Origin: Halobacillus litoralis
GTDB lineage: Bacteria > Bacillota > Bacilli > Bacillales > Halobacillaceae
NCBI RefSeq assembly: GCF_020524085.2
Contig: NZ_CP129016.1
Location: 1,854,001 to 1,918,000 of the forward strand
Direction of reading: 5' to 3'
DNA: 64,000 nt
A program made the translations under genes and the position numbers. Shown here piece after piece: positions 29,997 through 40,380 of the stretch. The notes under the pieces are model-generated. The model searched no databases and had not been told where the DNA came from. It saw nothing but the letters and a program-made list of their open reading frames with translations. Every line of letters begins with the position of its first letter. Positions within the stretch are counted from its first letter, which is position 1.

Positions 29997-31697
29997 ATGG
30001 AGAAAACAAAAAAAGATCTAAGAATAAGAAGTAAAGACATCAGTGAAGGCGTCAATCGAGTCCCGAACCGCTCGATGTTAAGAGCTGTTGGATTTACAGA
30101 CGAAGATTTCAAAAAACCGATGATTGGAATTGCGAGTACGTGGAGTGAGGTTACTCCTTGCAATGTACATATCGATAAACTTGCGCAAGAAGCGAAAAGT
30201 GGAGCCGGTGAAAATGGTGGAGCACCGATGATTTTCAATACGATCACAGTAGCTGACGGTATCGCGATGGGACACGAGGGCATGTTTTATTCTCTGCCAA
30301 GCCGTGAAGTAATTGCGGATTCCATCGAAACTGTGACCAATGCTGAAAGATTGGATGGTCTGGTTGCCATTGGCGGCTGCGACAAAACAACACCAGGCTG
30401 TTTGATTTCCATTGGCCGTCTGAACATTCCTTCGGTGTATGTATATGGAGGAACCATTCAACCAGTAAAGCTTGATGGAGAGGATATTGACATTGTATCG
30501 TCGTTTGAAGCCGTAGGGAAGTACCATGAAGGACAAATTGACGATGAACAACTGCACAGAGTTGAATGTCATGCCTGTCCTGGAGCAGGTGCTTGTGGTG
30601 GAATGTACACAGCAAACACAATGGCTTCTGCAGTAGAAGCTTTAGGAATGAGCATTCCTGGATCTTCCTCTACACCAGCGGTTCACGATTATAAAGAAAC
30701 GGAATGTAAGCAAGCGGGCGAGCTTGTCATTGAGCTGCTCGAAAAAGAGATTTATCCTCGTGACATCATGACCAAAGAAGCATTTGAAAATGCGATCACC
30801 GTCGTTATGGCCCTAGGGGGATCGACAAATGCATTCCTTCACCTCCTTGCTATGGCCCATTCTGCAGGAGTGGATTTGACACTAGATGACTTTGAGCGCA
30901 TCAGACAGGAAGTCCCTCATATTGCAGATATGAAGCCAAGTGGAAAATATGTAATGCAGGATTTGTATGAAAGTGGCGGCGTTCCGGCTGTTATGAAATT
31001 GCTCCTTGAGGAAGGTTTATTGCACGGGGAATGCCTTACAGTCACCGGGAAAACGGTCGCTGAAAACTTGGCAGAAGTTCCTTCACTCAAAGAAGGCCAA
31101 AAGGTCATTGTTCCTTTTGACCAGCCGATTAAAGAAAAAGGACCACTCGTCGTCTTGAAAGGCAATCTGGCTCCAGAAGGGGCTGTAGCTAAAATGTCCG
31201 GCCAGAAAATCAGCCGTTTCGAAGGACCAGCGCGGGTGTACAACAGTGAAGATGAAGCGACGGAAGCAATCGTTAACGATGAAATCAAAGAAGGAGATGT
31301 TCTCGTCGTGCGAAACGTAGGTCCAAAAGGAGGACCCGGCATGCCTGAGATGCTTTCTATTACAGCCATGATCGTTGGGAAAGGGCTCGGTGGAAAGGTT
31401 GCGCTGCTTACGGATGGTCGTTTCTCAGGTGGATCACATGGTTTCGTAATCGGTCACGTGGCTCCTGAAGCAGTAGTGGGCGGTCCTATCGGGCTGCTTC
31501 AAGAAGGGGATACCATCACGATCGATAGTGATACGCAGCAAATTAACTTTGAAGTTAATGATGAAGAATATGAGCGCAGGAAGCGGGAGTGGAAACGTCC
31601 AGAACCTAAGCATAAAAGGGGCGTGCTGGCGAAGTATGCCAGACTCGTATCTTCTTCTTCCAAAGGTGCCGTTACAGACTTGGACCTTGATGAATAA
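29997..31697 (+). CDS. ilvD: Dihydroxy-acid dehydratase
   Basis: An iron-sulfur enzyme that makes the 2-oxo acid precursors of valine, leucine and isoleucine. The 566-residue protein carries the cluster cysteines in [12 protein letters not shown] and [20 protein letters not shown], and the C-terminal [20 protein letters not shown]. The ATG at 29997 has aaggag eight bases upstream; a GTG three codons earlier overlaps that site. It is a single-gene unit, apart from any ilvBHC cluster, with its own promoter, terminator and possible cre site. Confidence 0.97.
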   Translation: MEKTKKDLRIRSKDISEGVNRVPNRSMLRAVGFTDEDFKKPMIGIASTWSEVTPCNVHIDKLAQEAKSGAGENGGAPMIFNTITVADGIAMGHEGMFYSLPSREVIADSIETVTNAERLDGLVAIGGCDKTTPGCLISIGRLNIPSVYVYGGTIQPVKLDGEDIDIVSSFEAVGKYHEGQIDDEQLHRVECHACPGAGACGGMYTANTMASAVEALGMSIPGSSSTPAVHDYKETECKQAGELVIELLEKEIYPRDIMTKEAFENAITVVMALGGSTNAFLHLLAMAHSAGVDLTLDDFERIRQEVPHIADMKPSGKYVMQDLYESGGVPAVMKLLLEEGLLHGECLTVTGKTVAENLAEVPSLKEGQKVIVPFDQPIKEKGPLVVLKGNLAPEGAVAKMSGQKISRFEGPARVYNSEDEATEAIVNDEIKEGDVLVVRNVGPKGGPGMPEMLSITAMIVGKGLGGKVALLTDGRFSGGSHGFVIGHVAPEAVVGGPIGLLQEGDTITIDSDTQQINFEVNDEEYERRKREWKRPEPKHKRGVLAKYARLVSSSSKGAVTDLDLDE

Positions 31698-31708
31698 TAT
31701 GCCTCATG

Positions 31709-31740
31709 AAAAGCCCGGATTCCACTCCGGGCTTTTCTAT
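31709..31740 (+). terminator. Terminator of ilvD
   Basis: Stem aaaagcccgga / tccgggctttt with a 6-nt loop. Confidence 0.9.
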
Positions 31741-31762
31741 TTATCCCATAACAATCTTCCCC

Positions 31763-32454
31763 TAAAGCTCCCTTTCTTGAAGACTCAGTTTCGAGACTTT
31801 TGTTGAGTGGAAGGGGGCTGCGGGGAATAACTCGCTTTCCGCGGGAGCGCGGTGAGCCTCCTCGGACTGCGTCCTGTGGGGTCTCACCATGCACTTTTTC
31901 CTCTTCGATATCCGGTTCCGGCGCCTAGCGGCTAGTGAGACTTCCCTCGCTTCTGTACGATAAGTCAACATCGAATCACTCCGTTCTTCGTGTTTCCTTT
32001 ATCTCCGCCAGCTCAGTCCAGTCCATACGCCGCTGATCAAGGCGCCTGCACACTTAAGTTAGGAGTCTCGCCATTCCCCTTCGCCCCTTTGCTATAGGAG
32101 ATTCTCGAAACCACTACTAAAAGGTCAGCTCGTATGATTATGGGAAGTGGGTTATAGATCACCTCCATAGCACTTAAAAGTTTGATGCAGAGCGTTTTAC
32201 ACCTCTAACAGTTGGATAGTAGAAGACCACCCAACTTGGTAAAGGGGTTCGTTATCTCTTTCATCGAAAGGGGTGGTTGGGAAGCTGCGAGACTCCCGTG
32301 GGAGAAAGGAGATAGGCGAGATCCCGCAGGGCTTTAGCCCGAGGAAGCTTGCCACTCCCCCCACAGGAAAGCGAGTAGCTTCCCAACCACCCCAGACGCT
32401 CCACAAGGCAACGAACCCCGGAAACATCTCGAAACTGAGTCTTACACAATCCTG
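31763..32454 (+). repeat. Composite inverted repeat element, copy 2
   Basis: Same architecture as the element at 14422-14965. The left half (about 31763-32116) begins AAAGCTCCCTTTCTTGAAGA and repeats ctcgctttccgcgggagcgc and gagcctcctcggactgcgtc almost base for base. The right half (about 32245-32454) is in inverted orientation and ends GAGTCTTACACAATCCTGCC. The left half is split by about 160 bp of a different repeat. The arms ggggtggttgggaagc and gcttcccaaccacccc form a hairpin. No gene is credible inside. Confidence 0.87.
31900..32060. repeat. Second repeat family nested inside the composite element
   Basis: About 160 bp present in this copy but absent at the same position in copy 1 (left-half sequence resumes with aggagtctcgccattcccc). 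Its ends pair: ggcgcctagcggc (31920-31932) with gccgct...ggcgcc (32029-32046). The middle includes gtacgataagtcaacatcga and tctccgccagctcagtccag. Similar 'GGCGCCTAGC...GGCGCCTGC' elements are scattered through Bacillaceae genomes from memory. No coding potential. Confidence 0.7.
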
Positions 32455-32545
32455 CCATGATGCTTAATAAGGATTTATGAAGGAGTTAGGTTTAAAGGAT
32501 ATGATCATCTTGTTGTAGAAAAAGAAGGAGGGAGGTGGAGTAATA

Positions 32546-33119
32546 ATGACGAAGGTTGCATTGATTAGACATGGCAGTACACCATGGAATAAAGAAAAAA
32601 AGAGCTCAGGGAAGCTCTGATATTCCTTTAGATGAAGAAGGAAAGGCAGACGCTCGTAAATTAGCTGAGCGCTTACATAAGGAAACTTGGGATGTGCTTT
32701 ATTCAAGCCCTTTGAAGAGAGCGAAGCAGACAGCGGAATTCATCAGTGGAAAAGTAGGATTGACCATCCAATTTGACTCTCGAATAGAAGAAGCCAGTGG
32801 TGGTCAGATAGAAGGAACTACAGAACCTGAAAGAATCGAAAGATGGGGAGAGGACTGGCGTTCTAAGGAATTGGGCATTGAAACCCCTGAGAGTGTTGTT
32901 TCGAGGGGAATGTCGTTTGTGGATGATGTTTTGAAAAAGCATAAAGGGAAGAAAGTTATTGTTGTTAGTCATGGTGCTTTAATCAGCCATTTATTGAGGG
33001 AACTGGACAGTGAAAATGTTGGTGATGAACATATGAAAAACACTTCTTTATCAGAAGTTCATTTTAGAGAGGGACAATGGGTTTGTGATCGTTTTAATTG
33101 TACGATCCATTTGGATTGA
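32546..33119 (+). CDS. Histidine phosphatase (phosphoglycerate mutase-like) family protein (frameshifted)
   Basis: When repaired, about 190 residues: N-terminal ALIRHGSTPWNKEK with the phospho-His RHG motif, YSSPLKRAKQTAEFI, ETPESVVSRGM and the second catalytic His in VIVVSHGALISHLLREL. Such enzymes remove phosphate from small molecules or sugars (PhoE/CobC-like); the substrate here is unknown. The frame breaks at an A7 run (32595-32601) after 18 residues; one A fewer gives KEKRAQGSSDIPLDEEG. A strong ribosome site (ggaggtgg) precedes the ATG. Confidence 0.85.
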
Positions 33120-33122
33120 GAG

Positions 33123-33150
33123 AAGCGGCTCAGAGGTGAGCCGCTTTATT
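33123..33150. terminator. Bidirectional terminator between the phosphatase and PhnB-like genes
   Basis: Stem aagcggctca / tgagccgctt with a gagg loop, followed by tatttatt. Confidence 0.82.
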
Positions 33151-33152
33151 TA

Positions 33153-33563
33153 TTATTCTTTTGTATAGTTCAAATCCCAAGTTATTCCGTAAGGGTCTTT
33201 CACTTTCGCGTAGATCGCACCCCAAAAGGTATCCTGAAGTTCCATCAATACGTTTCCGTCCTCTTTTAATCGGTCGTAATAGGTTTGAATTTCATCGGCA
33301 CTGTCACATTCTATGACGAGGGCTATATGGCTCCCGGTCTTAACACTTTGATCTGTAATCGAATCAGAAACCATAAAGAACAAGGCATCTTTTTTGAACT
33401 GAGCATGCATGACTCGCTCGTCCATTTCCTTCGGTGTTTCAAATTCTGCCTCTCCGAAGGTTTGGAGATTGATAACGTCACCATGGAAAATTTGTTTGTA
33501 ATAATCCAGCGCCTCTTTTGCGTTACCGTTAAAAGTTAAATAAGGGGTAGCTTGATGCTTCAT
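33153..33563 (-). CDS. PhnB-like VOC family protein
   Basis: A 136-residue protein: TPYLTFNGNAKEALDYYKQI, FGEAEFETPKEMDERVMHAQ, DALFFMVSDS, and the C-terminal DTFWGAIYAKVKDPYGITWD with the WDLN ending typical of PhnB/DUF1338-like VOC proteins. No reaction is assigned to this subgroup. The ATG at 33563 lies 13 bases from aaaggag, slightly far, but no better start exists. The divergent spacing to the next gene (85 bp) leaves room for its promoter. Confidence 0.85.
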   Translation of the reverse strand: MKHQATPYLTFNGNAKEALDYYKQIFHGDVINLQTFGEAEFETPKEMDERVMHAQFKKDALFFMVSDSITDQSVKTGSHIALVIECDSADEIQTYYDRLKEDGNVLMELQDTFWGAIYAKVKDPYGITWDLNYTKE

Positions 33564-33648
33564 AGCCGCGAAACACTCCTTTTGGAATTTTTTTGATTCA
33601 CAATCATTATAAGGTGTTGAGAGGAATAAAACAAGAACATTTGTTCGT

Positions 33649-34188
33649 TTATTTTTTGAAGGCGTTGTTCCATGCCTTCGTCTTATCCAAAGCAAGTAAA
33701 TCTTCTTTGATTTCTCCAGGTTTGACGGCATTCCCTATCACATAATCTTCGAATGACATTCCTACAAAATCGAAAATATGGCCGAACTGTTGAATTAAAG
33801 GAAGCCCTGTGACATATGGATTGCTTCCGCCTGTTGTAATCACATAGGCCTTCTTACTGCGCACCTGTTTTTTGAAGTCAAATCGATCATCACGCATATA
33901 TTGGGACCAGCGGTCGAAGAACAACTTCATGTGAGAAGTCATTCCAAACCAGTAAATTGGAGTGACAAAAATGATAAGATCATGAGCTAAAAAGGCCGAC
34001 AGTACGGATTCATAATCGTCATCTACAGGTGAAAAACCTTCATCCGTATGCCTCATATCAATGATAGGGTTAATCTTATAATCACTCAGACGTAACTGTG
34101 TATGCTCAAGGCCTTCAAGTGCTTGTTTGACAAGGTATTCAGAATTACCGTTCTCTCTTGAACTTCCTAATATAGTCAATATTTTCAT
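33649..34188 (-). CDS. Flavodoxin-fold NAD(P)H-dependent FMN reductase/quinone reductase
   Basis: A 179-residue protein with the FMN phosphate loop ILGSSRENGNSEYL at the N-terminus, TPIYWFGMTSHMKLFFDRW (isoalloxazine-contacting region) and TTGGSNPYVTGLPL. It belongs to the NADPH-dependent FMN/azo/quinone reductase group. It is divergent from a LysR-type regulator gene with a palindrome between them, the usual arrangement for a regulator and its target. Confidence 0.85.
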   Translation of the reverse strand: MKILTILGSSRENGNSEYLVKQALEGLEHTQLRLSDYKINPIIDMRHTDEGFSPVDDDYESVLSAFLAHDLIIFVTPIYWFGMTSHMKLFFDRWSQYMRDDRFDFKKQVRSKKAYVITTGGSNPYVTGLPLIQQFGHIFDFVGMSFEDYVIGNAVKPGEIKEDLLALDKTKAWNNAFKK

Positions 34189-34238
34189 TAAATACTGCCT
34201 CCTTTGCTTCTAAAAAGTATATCATTGAACAAATCATC

Positions 34239-34269
34239 ATAGTTATCTATACTTATCGATAATAACTAT
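34239..34269. promoter_or_regulatory. Inverted repeat in the LysR/flavodoxin-reductase intergenic region
   Basis: ATAGTTAT (34239-34246) and ATAACTAT (34262-34269) are perfect inverted arms, with the smaller palindrome TTATCGATAA (34253-34262) between. AT-rich dyads of this size are typical LysR operators. Assignment by position. Confidence 0.6.
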
Positions 34270-34294
34270 TGTAAAAAATGATAGAGGTGTATGT

Positions 34295-35180
34295 ATGGAT
34301 GTTTCTTATCTTTATACATTTAAAGAAGTAGCCAAATGGGGGAGCTATACCCGTACGGGGGAAGAACTCGGTTATGCTCAGTCTAGTGTGACGACACAAG
34401 TGAAAAAGCTTGAAGATTACTATGGGGTGAGACTTTTTGAGCGCGCTGGACAAACGATGCGTTTAACCCAGTCTGGTGAACAACTCTTATATTATGTCGA
34501 CCTACCAGGTCGTCGACTTAATGGAAGAAGCGGAAAGCAAGCTTTCGGATCGTGTTCAAATGCGAGGGACGGTGAGGATTGGAGCTGTTGAATCGTTGGC
34601 AGCTTATTTTATATCCAAGTCTTTGAAAGCTTTTAAAGAGCAAAACCCCGACTTGCGAATTCAGTTAGAATCAGGACTCTGTCCAAATCTAAAAGATGGT
34701 GTGTTAGAAAGTCATTATGATCTCGCTGTGGTACTTGATGAAGAAGTGAAACATCCTCATTTGAAAGCTTTACTTCTTCGAAAGGAAAGAATGGTGATGG
34801 TTGCTGCTAAGGAGCACCCGCTTGTTGGTGAGAAGGGAATAGACTTGCGGTGTATAGAGGACGAGACACTCATTCTGACAGAAAAAGATTGCTCCTATAG
34901 AAATATGCTGGAGCGGCTTTTAAAGAAACGTGCCGTAGAACCCCGCTCTGTGATTTCCTTTACAAGTCTTGAAGCAATCAAACAATGTGTGATTGACGAA
35001 CTGGGGATCGCAATGCTCCCGGAAATGACAGTCGCCAGGGAACTTGAGAATGGAAGTCTTTGTGCTTTGGATTTTGACCATGGAGAATTGGCTTTATACA
35101 TTCAAATCATTCATCATCATAAGAAATGGTTATCTCCTTCGTTGGAGAAGTTCATCGAATTGCTTTATGAGAAAAAATGA
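34295..35180 (+). CDS. LysR-family transcriptional regulator (frameshifted)
   Basis: When repaired, about 294 residues. N-terminal helix-turn-helix: YLYTFKEVAKWGSYTRTGEE, LGYAQSSVTTQVKKLEDYYG, VRLFERAGQTMRLTQSGEQL. The substrate-binding domain follows (VRIGAVESLAAYFISKSLKA, AIKQCVIDELGIAMLPEM). The frame breaks near 34501: an extra C in GAC-CTAC shifts it; without it the linker reads YYVDYQVVDLMEEAESK. It is divergent from the flavodoxin-fold reductase, its likely target. The inducer is unknown. Confidence 0.87.
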
Positions 35181-35271
35181 AGATGATGATCTGTATTAAA
35201 ACAGTAATTTTGGTCAAATGAAGCGTTATATTCATTTTTTAGTAAGGAACCAAAAGAAATTAAGATACAAA

Positions 35272-35307
35272 AAAAAAGGCGCTGAACCCTTTCACAGCGC
35301 CTTTTTT
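35272..35307 (+). terminator. Terminator after the LysR gene
   Basis: Stem aaaaaaggcgctg / cagcgcctttttt with a 10-nt loop, about 90 bp after the stop. Confidence 0.88.
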
Positions 35308-35432
35308 GTATCTGGCAAATGCCTAAATTAAAAAAACTTTCAGAAAACGGTTGCAATTTTACCTCCCTCACAGTAAACTGTACCATAACAGATAAACAAA
35401 ATAACTTCTGTTATAACAAAGGAGGAGCTAAA

Positions 35433-35543
35433 ATGAAAAAACAACAGAATGTCCCTTGTCCGCAGTGTGGTTCTAAAATTGAAGGTCATACTTACAATTA
35501 CATGATGGAATGTGATCGTTGCCTTTCCAAAAAAGATGAATAA
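35433..35543 (+). CDS. yhfH: YhfH-family small zinc-ribbon protein
   Basis: A 36-residue protein with two Cys pairs, PCPQCGSKIEGH and MECDRCLSKKDE, forming a zinc ribbon as in Bacillus YhfH. A strong ribosome site (aaaggagg) precedes the ATG. Function unknown. Upstream in-frame codons are not conserved-looking. Confidence 0.75.
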   Translation: MKKQQNVPCPQCGSKIEGHTYNYMMECDRCLSKKDE

Positions 35544-35613
35544 TTTTTTGGAATACCTGTTATATATCAGTGTTGTTTAGTGGTTATTAGTATACAACAG
35601 AGGTGGCGATTCA

Positions 35614-37210
35614 ATGGAAACCAAATTGTCTGGAATACAAATTCATGGAACGATGCACGACGGGTTTGCAGAGATTTTAACAGACGAGGCATTATCCTTT
35701 ATCATTCAATTGCATGAAAATTTTAATGACAAAAGAAAACAGTTACTTGCAGACCGGGTCGAGACCCAAAAGAAAATTGATCAAGGAGAACGGCCTGATT
35801 TCCTGAAAGAAACAGAACATATCAGAAAAGCTGACTGGACGATATCCCCCCATACCTGACGATCTTAAAGATCGTCGGGTAGAAATTACAGGGCCTGTGG
35901 ATCGGAAAATGGTAATCAACGGCCTGAATTCCGGAGCGAAGGTGTTCATGGCTGACTTTGAGGATGCGAATTCTCCGACCTGGCTGAATACGATTCAAGG
36001 CCAAATTAACTTGAGAGATGCCGTTAGAAAAAACATTCGTTTTGAAAATCCAAACGGGAAAGTATATGAGTTAAACGAAAAAACCGCTGTACTCAAAGTA
36101 CGCCCGCGTGGGTGGCATTTAGAAGAGAAGCATCTGACATACAATCAGGAACGGCTCTCAGGTAGTCTCGTGGACTTTGGCCTCTATTTTTTCCATAATG
36201 CAAAAAAAACTCATAGAAAATGGTTCGGGACCGTATTTTTACTTACCGAAGCTTGAAAACCATCGAGAGGCGAAGTTGTGGAACGATGTGTTTGTCTTTG
36301 CTCAAGACTATCTGAACATCCCACAAGGTACAGTGAAAGCGACTGTCTTGATTGAAACGATTTTAGCTGCATTTGAGATGGATGAAATCCTTTATGAATT
36401 AAGGAATCATTCCGCTGGATTGAACTGTGGCCGTTGGGATTATATTTTCAGCTACTTGAAAAAGTTCCGTCATGATGAAAATTTTTTGCTGCCTGACCGT
36501 GCAGATGTGACGATGACTGTTCCATTTATGAGGGCCTACTCGCAATTAACCATTCAAACCTGTCACAAGCGAAAGGCTCATGCCATGGGGGGGAATGGCG
36601 GCTCAAATACCAGTGAAAAATGATAAAGAGAAAAACGACGCTGCTTTTGAAAAGGTACGTGCAGATAAGGAGCGGGAAGTGAAAGATGGCCACGATGGGA
36701 CGTGGGTCGCCCACCCGGCCATGGTAGAGACAGCGGTGGATATTTTTAACAAATATATGCCTGGTGAAAATCAGATTCAAAAAGATCAAGCGACCGTCTC
36801 TTACCGTGCAGAGCAATTGCTGGAAGTACCTGAAGGGTCTATTACAGAGCAGGGGTTAAGAACAAATATTAATGTTGGTATCCAATATATGGCGTCATGG
36901 CTGGATGGCAGAGGGGGCAGCACCGATCCATCATTTGATGGAGGATGCGGCAACTGCTGAAATATCGAGATCCCAAGTATGGCAGTGGATCAGACATCCG
37001 AAAGGCATTTTGAAAGATGGCCGGGAGATCACGATGGAGCTTTACGCATCGTTGAAAGAAGAAGAGATGGAAGCGATACGTTGGGAAGTTGGAGAGAGTG
37101 TTTTTGAAAAAGGTTCCTATACAGAAGCCGCTCAGTTGTTTGACCAACTGATTCGAAACGATGAGTTTGCTGAGTTTTTAACTTTAGAAGCTTATAACCA
37201 TTTATCTTAA
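35614..37210 (+). CDS. aceB: Malate synthase A (four frameshifts as sequenced)
   Basis: Condenses glyoxylate and acetyl-CoA to malate in the glyoxylate shunt. The frame slips at four homopolymers, each +1: C6 at 35846-35851, A8 at 36202-36209, G7 at 36587-36593 and G5 at 36913-36917. Removing one base at each gives a continuous 530-residue protein, the normal size: [96 protein letters not shown] and [16 protein letters not shown] are all recovered. It is followed 13 bp later by aceA. Confidence 0.93.
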
Positions 37211-37223
37211 GGGGGATTTCATA

Positions 37224-38519
37224 ATGAATGAGCGTATAGAAAAGTTGCGTCACCAGTGGCAGGATGAGAGTCGATGGAGCGGGGTGCAAAGACCATATGA
37301 AGCCGAAGAGGTCATTCGGTTAAGAGGGTCCATGGATATTCAACATACCTTAGCGGAAAAAGGTGCCGAAAAGCTCTGGAAGTTAATGAACGAGGAAGAT
37401 TATGTCCACGCTTTGGGTGCTTTGACAGGAAACCAAGCGATGCAGCAGGTGAAAGCAGGGCTTAAGGCCATTTATTTGAGTGGGTGGCAAGTGGCAGCTG
37501 ATGCCAACCTTTCAGGGCACATGTATCCTGATCAAAGCTTGTACCCGGCTAATAGTGTACCGCAAGTGGTGAAAAGGATAAATCAAGCTTTGCAAAGAGC
37601 GGACCAAATTCACCACATGGAAGGCAAAGACGATATAGATTGGTTTGCACCTATTGTCGCAGACGCCGAAGCTGGTTTTGGTGGGCAGTTGAATGTGTTT
37701 GAGTTAATGAAAGGAATGGTTGAAGCGGGGGCGGCAGCCGTTCACTTTGAAGATCAGCTTTCTTCGGAGAAAAAATGTGGTCACCTCGGAGGAAAAGTCC
37801 TTTTGCCGACACAAACGGCGGTTCGAAATTTGATTTCCGCAAGGTTTGCTGCGGATGTTATGGGAACACCGACGATCATCATTGCAAGAACCGATGCGAA
37901 TGCAGCGGATCTGATTACGAGCGACGTGGATCCATATGATGCGCCATTCATTACTGGTGAGAGAACGGCTGAAGGTTTCTTTAAAACTAGGTCTGGGTTG
38001 GATCAGGCTATTGCACGTGGTTTGGCTTATGCGCCATATGCTGATCTTGTTTGGTGTGAAACGTCGGAGCCTAACCTGGATGAGGCCCGTCGTTTTGCTG
38101 AAGCCATTCACGAACAATACCCCGGAAAGCTATTGGCTTATAACTGCTCTCCATCTTTCAACTGGAAGAAGAAACTGGATGATGAAACGATTGCAAACTT
38201 CCAGCGGGAGTTAGGGAAAATGGGATACAAGTTCCAATTTGTCACATTGGCAGGATTCCATGCCTTGAATCACGGCATGTTCGAACTTGCTCGTCAATAT
38301 AAAGATCGTGGTATGGAAGCCTATTCAGAACTTCAGCAAGCAGAGTTTGCGAGCGAAATTCACGGATACTCAGCGACACGACATCAGCGTGAAGTTGGAA
38401 CAGGATATTTTGATGAAGTCGCTCAAGTGATCTCAGGTGGAACCTCTTCTACAACAGCATTGAAAGGGTCAACAGAAACGGAACAATTCAACACTGAAAC
38501 CGTTAGCCCTTCTTCCTAA
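37224..38519 (+). CDS. aceA: Isocitrate lyase
   Basis: Splits isocitrate into succinate and glyoxylate, the entry to the glyoxylate shunt. The 431-residue protein has the catalytic-Cys signature [12 protein letters not shown], metal and substrate contacts [37 protein letters not shown] and the C-terminal helix region. Together with aceB it allows growth on acetate or on fatty acids broken down by the fad genes at the end of the window. Confidence 0.97.
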   Translation: MNERIEKLRHQWQDESRWSGVQRPYEAEEVIRLRGSMDIQHTLAEKGAEKLWKLMNEEDYVHALGALTGNQAMQQVKAGLKAIYLSGWQVAADANLSGHMYPDQSLYPANSVPQVVKRINQALQRADQIHHMEGKDDIDWFAPIVADAEAGFGGQLNVFELMKGMVEAGAAAVHFEDQLSSEKKCGHLGGKVLLPTQTAVRNLISARFAADVMGTPTIIIARTDANAADLITSDVDPYDAPFITGERTAEGFFKTRSGLDQAIARGLAYAPYADLVWCETSEPNLDEARRFAEAIHEQYPGKLLAYNCSPSFNWKKKLDDETIANFQRELGKMGYKFQFVTLAGFHALNHGMFELARQYKDRGMEAYSELQQAEFASEIHGYSATRHQREVGTGYFDEVAQVISGGTSSTTALKGSTETEQFNTETVSPSS

Positions 38520-38539
38520 TCGGAGCAAATGAATGAGTG

Positions 38540-38579
38540 AGAAACGTCGGGAGAGTTGAGCCTCCAGGCGTTTCTTTTT
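38540..38579 (+). terminator. Terminator of aceBA
   Basis: Imperfect stem agaaacg...ggag / cctcc...cgtttct followed by five T and C. Confidence 0.7.
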
Positions 38580-38665
38580 CTTGTCCATAAAGCACAATTC
38601 CTCGCCAAATTAATATGGTATGATATCAGTTATTTTCAGTGATTGCGAAAATCAGGAGTGATATC

Positions 38666-40105
38666 ATGCCGGTGATTTCAGGAAAAGAATATATTAAACG
38701 GATCGATGCGATGCATGCGGAAGTGTGGGTGGCCGGTGACAAAGTAACAGGTAATATCTCTGAACATCCTGCTTTCAACGGGATTGTCCACAGCCAGGCG
38801 GAACTCTACGATCTTCAATGTGATCATAAGCACGACATGACTTTTTCCTCGGAAACGACAGGGAATCAATTAGGGCTGTCTTACTTAATTCCAAGAACGA
38901 AAGGGGACTTGGAAAGAAGGAGAAAAATGATTCAACGGTGGGCCCTTCATTCCGGAGGAGTGATGGGGAGAAGCCCGGATTACATGAACACCGTGCTCGC
39001 TTCCTTTGCGGCATCAATTGATGTATTGGACGGCGAAGAGAACTGTCATCCGGAACGGCTTCTGCAATTTTATGAATATGCTCGCGAGAATGATTTGTCG
39101 TTTACTCATACGTTCGTTAACCCTCAAAGCAACCGCTCCAAGTTAGCTTTTCTAGAAGAGGATGTCACCAATGCTCGAATCATGGACCGGACCGACCAAG
39201 GTTTGATCATTAAAGGAGCTAAACTTCTGGCCACTCAAGGAGGCATAACGGATGAGATCATTGTCTTTTCCGCTCCTGGTGCACAGGAAAATGCTCATGC
39301 CTACTGCTTTTCAATACCGAGCAACACAAAAGGATTAAAGTTTATATGCAGGGAATCGTTCGCGAATCAAGGACCAACTTACGATTATCCTTTATCCTCA
39401 CGTTTTGAAGAGATGGACACAATCGTCATTTTTGATGATGTTCTCGTTCCGTGGGAGCGCGTCTTCATCCACGATAATATCCGAGCAGCGACCCGTTTGT
39501 ATGTCCAGGGGAAATTTGTTCCTTTTACGTTACACCAAATTGTTTCACGGCAAATCATAAAAACCGAATTTCTATTAGGAATCGCTCAGGGAATCGTGGA
39601 TACCATTCAGATCGGTGAATATCAACATGTTCAAAGTAAAGTTGTGGAAATAGTCAAAGGGTTGGAAGTTATGAAGGCCCTTGCCATCAAGTCCGAGCAG
39701 GAAGCGTCCGTGGATGCTTCAGGGATTATGGTTCCTGCAAAACAACCGCTATATGTGGCGGTTAATCAATTTCAAGAATCCTATCCGAGATTTGCTGAGA
39801 TTCTTCAGATTCTTGGTGCCAGCGGGATGATGTCCATTCCGCAAAAGGCAGATTTTGAAGGGGAAGTCGGAGAGAAACTAGACCATTTTTTGCAAGGGGT
39901 CGAAGTGAGTGGGAAAGATCGAGTCTCCCTTTTTCGGTTAGCCTGGGATTTGACGATGAGCAGTTTTGGTTCCAGACAAACGCTTTATGAACGCTTTTTC
40001 TTCGGGGATCCTGTACGGCTCTCGCAAACCATTTATCAACTTTATGATGAAAATCATGCGCTGGAAAGCATTCAACCGTTCTTATCAAAAAAAGCTGACA
40101 AGTAA
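38666..40105 (+). CDS. hpaB: 4-hydroxyphenylacetate 3-monooxygenase-type flavin-dependent oxygenase (HpaB family)
   Basis: A 479-residue oxygenase component of a two-component FADH2-dependent monooxygenase (HpaB; B. subtilis YoaI is similar). It has GKEYIKRIDAMHAEVWVAGD, TFVNPQSNRSK, ATQGGITDEIIVF, YDYPLSSRFEEMDTIVIFDD and VLVPWERVFIHDN; the last block is typical of the family. It hydroxylates phenolic acids using reduced flavin from a separate reductase, which is not encoded next to it. I chose the ATG at 38666, seven bases after aggag. Confidence 0.92.
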   Translation: MPVISGKEYIKRIDAMHAEVWVAGDKVTGNISEHPAFNGIVHSQAELYDLQCDHKHDMTFSSETTGNQLGLSYLIPRTKGDLERRRKMIQRWALHSGGVMGRSPDYMNTVLASFAASIDVLDGEENCHPERLLQFYEYARENDLSFTHTFVNPQSNRSKLAFLEEDVTNARIMDRTDQGLIIKGAKLLATQGGITDEIIVFSAPGAQENAHAYCFSIPSNTKGLKFICRESFANQGPTYDYPLSSRFEEMDTIVIFDDVLVPWERVFIHDNIRAATRLYVQGKFVPFTLHQIVSRQIIKTEFLLGIAQGIVDTIQIGEYQHVQSKVVEIVKGLEVMKALAIKSEQEASVDASGIMVPAKQPLYVAVNQFQESYPRFAEILQILGASGMMSIPQKADFEGEVGEKLDHFLQGVEVSGKDRVSLFRLAWDLTMSSFGSRQTLYERFFFGDPVRLSQTIYQLYDENHALESIQPFLSKKADK

Positions 40106-40118
40106 ATGTCAGCTTTTT
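40088..40118. terminator. Bidirectional terminator between hpaB and sspL
   Basis: Stem aaaagctgaca / tgtcagctttt overlapping the 3' ends of both convergent genes. Confidence 0.85.
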
Positions 40119-40254
40119 AACGTTTAGCGTTCGCTTTTTTTGCTTTTTGTTCTAACTGAGAGCGAGGTTGCTGATCGGCGACATCTTCAGAAAGTCCCTG
40201 CGGGTTTACCGTATTGCCGGCATTTCTTTTAAATGCGTTGCTTTTCTTACTCAT
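40117..40254 (-). CDS. sspL: Small acid-soluble spore protein L
   Basis: A 45-residue protein: MSKKSNAFKRNAGNTVNPQG, then LSEDVADQQPRSQLEQKAKKANAKR. The NPQG...D...SQLEQKAKK-N-KR pattern is that of SspL, a minor small acid-soluble protein made in the forespore. A full ribosome site (aggaggtg) precedes the ATG. Convergent with hpaB. Confidence 0.82.
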   Translation of the reverse strand: MSKKSNAFKRNAGNTVNPQGLSEDVADQQPRSQLEQKAKKANAKR

Positions 40255-40380
40255 ATGCACACCTCCTATCGCTTATTTTGGAATATTGATCGGTTTTTAT
40301 CCATGTTTTTAATAGGCAAAAGCTTACAACGAATGGGTTGTTCAAACATGCAAAGGCTAAGCTTAAAGGAGGAATGAGGT

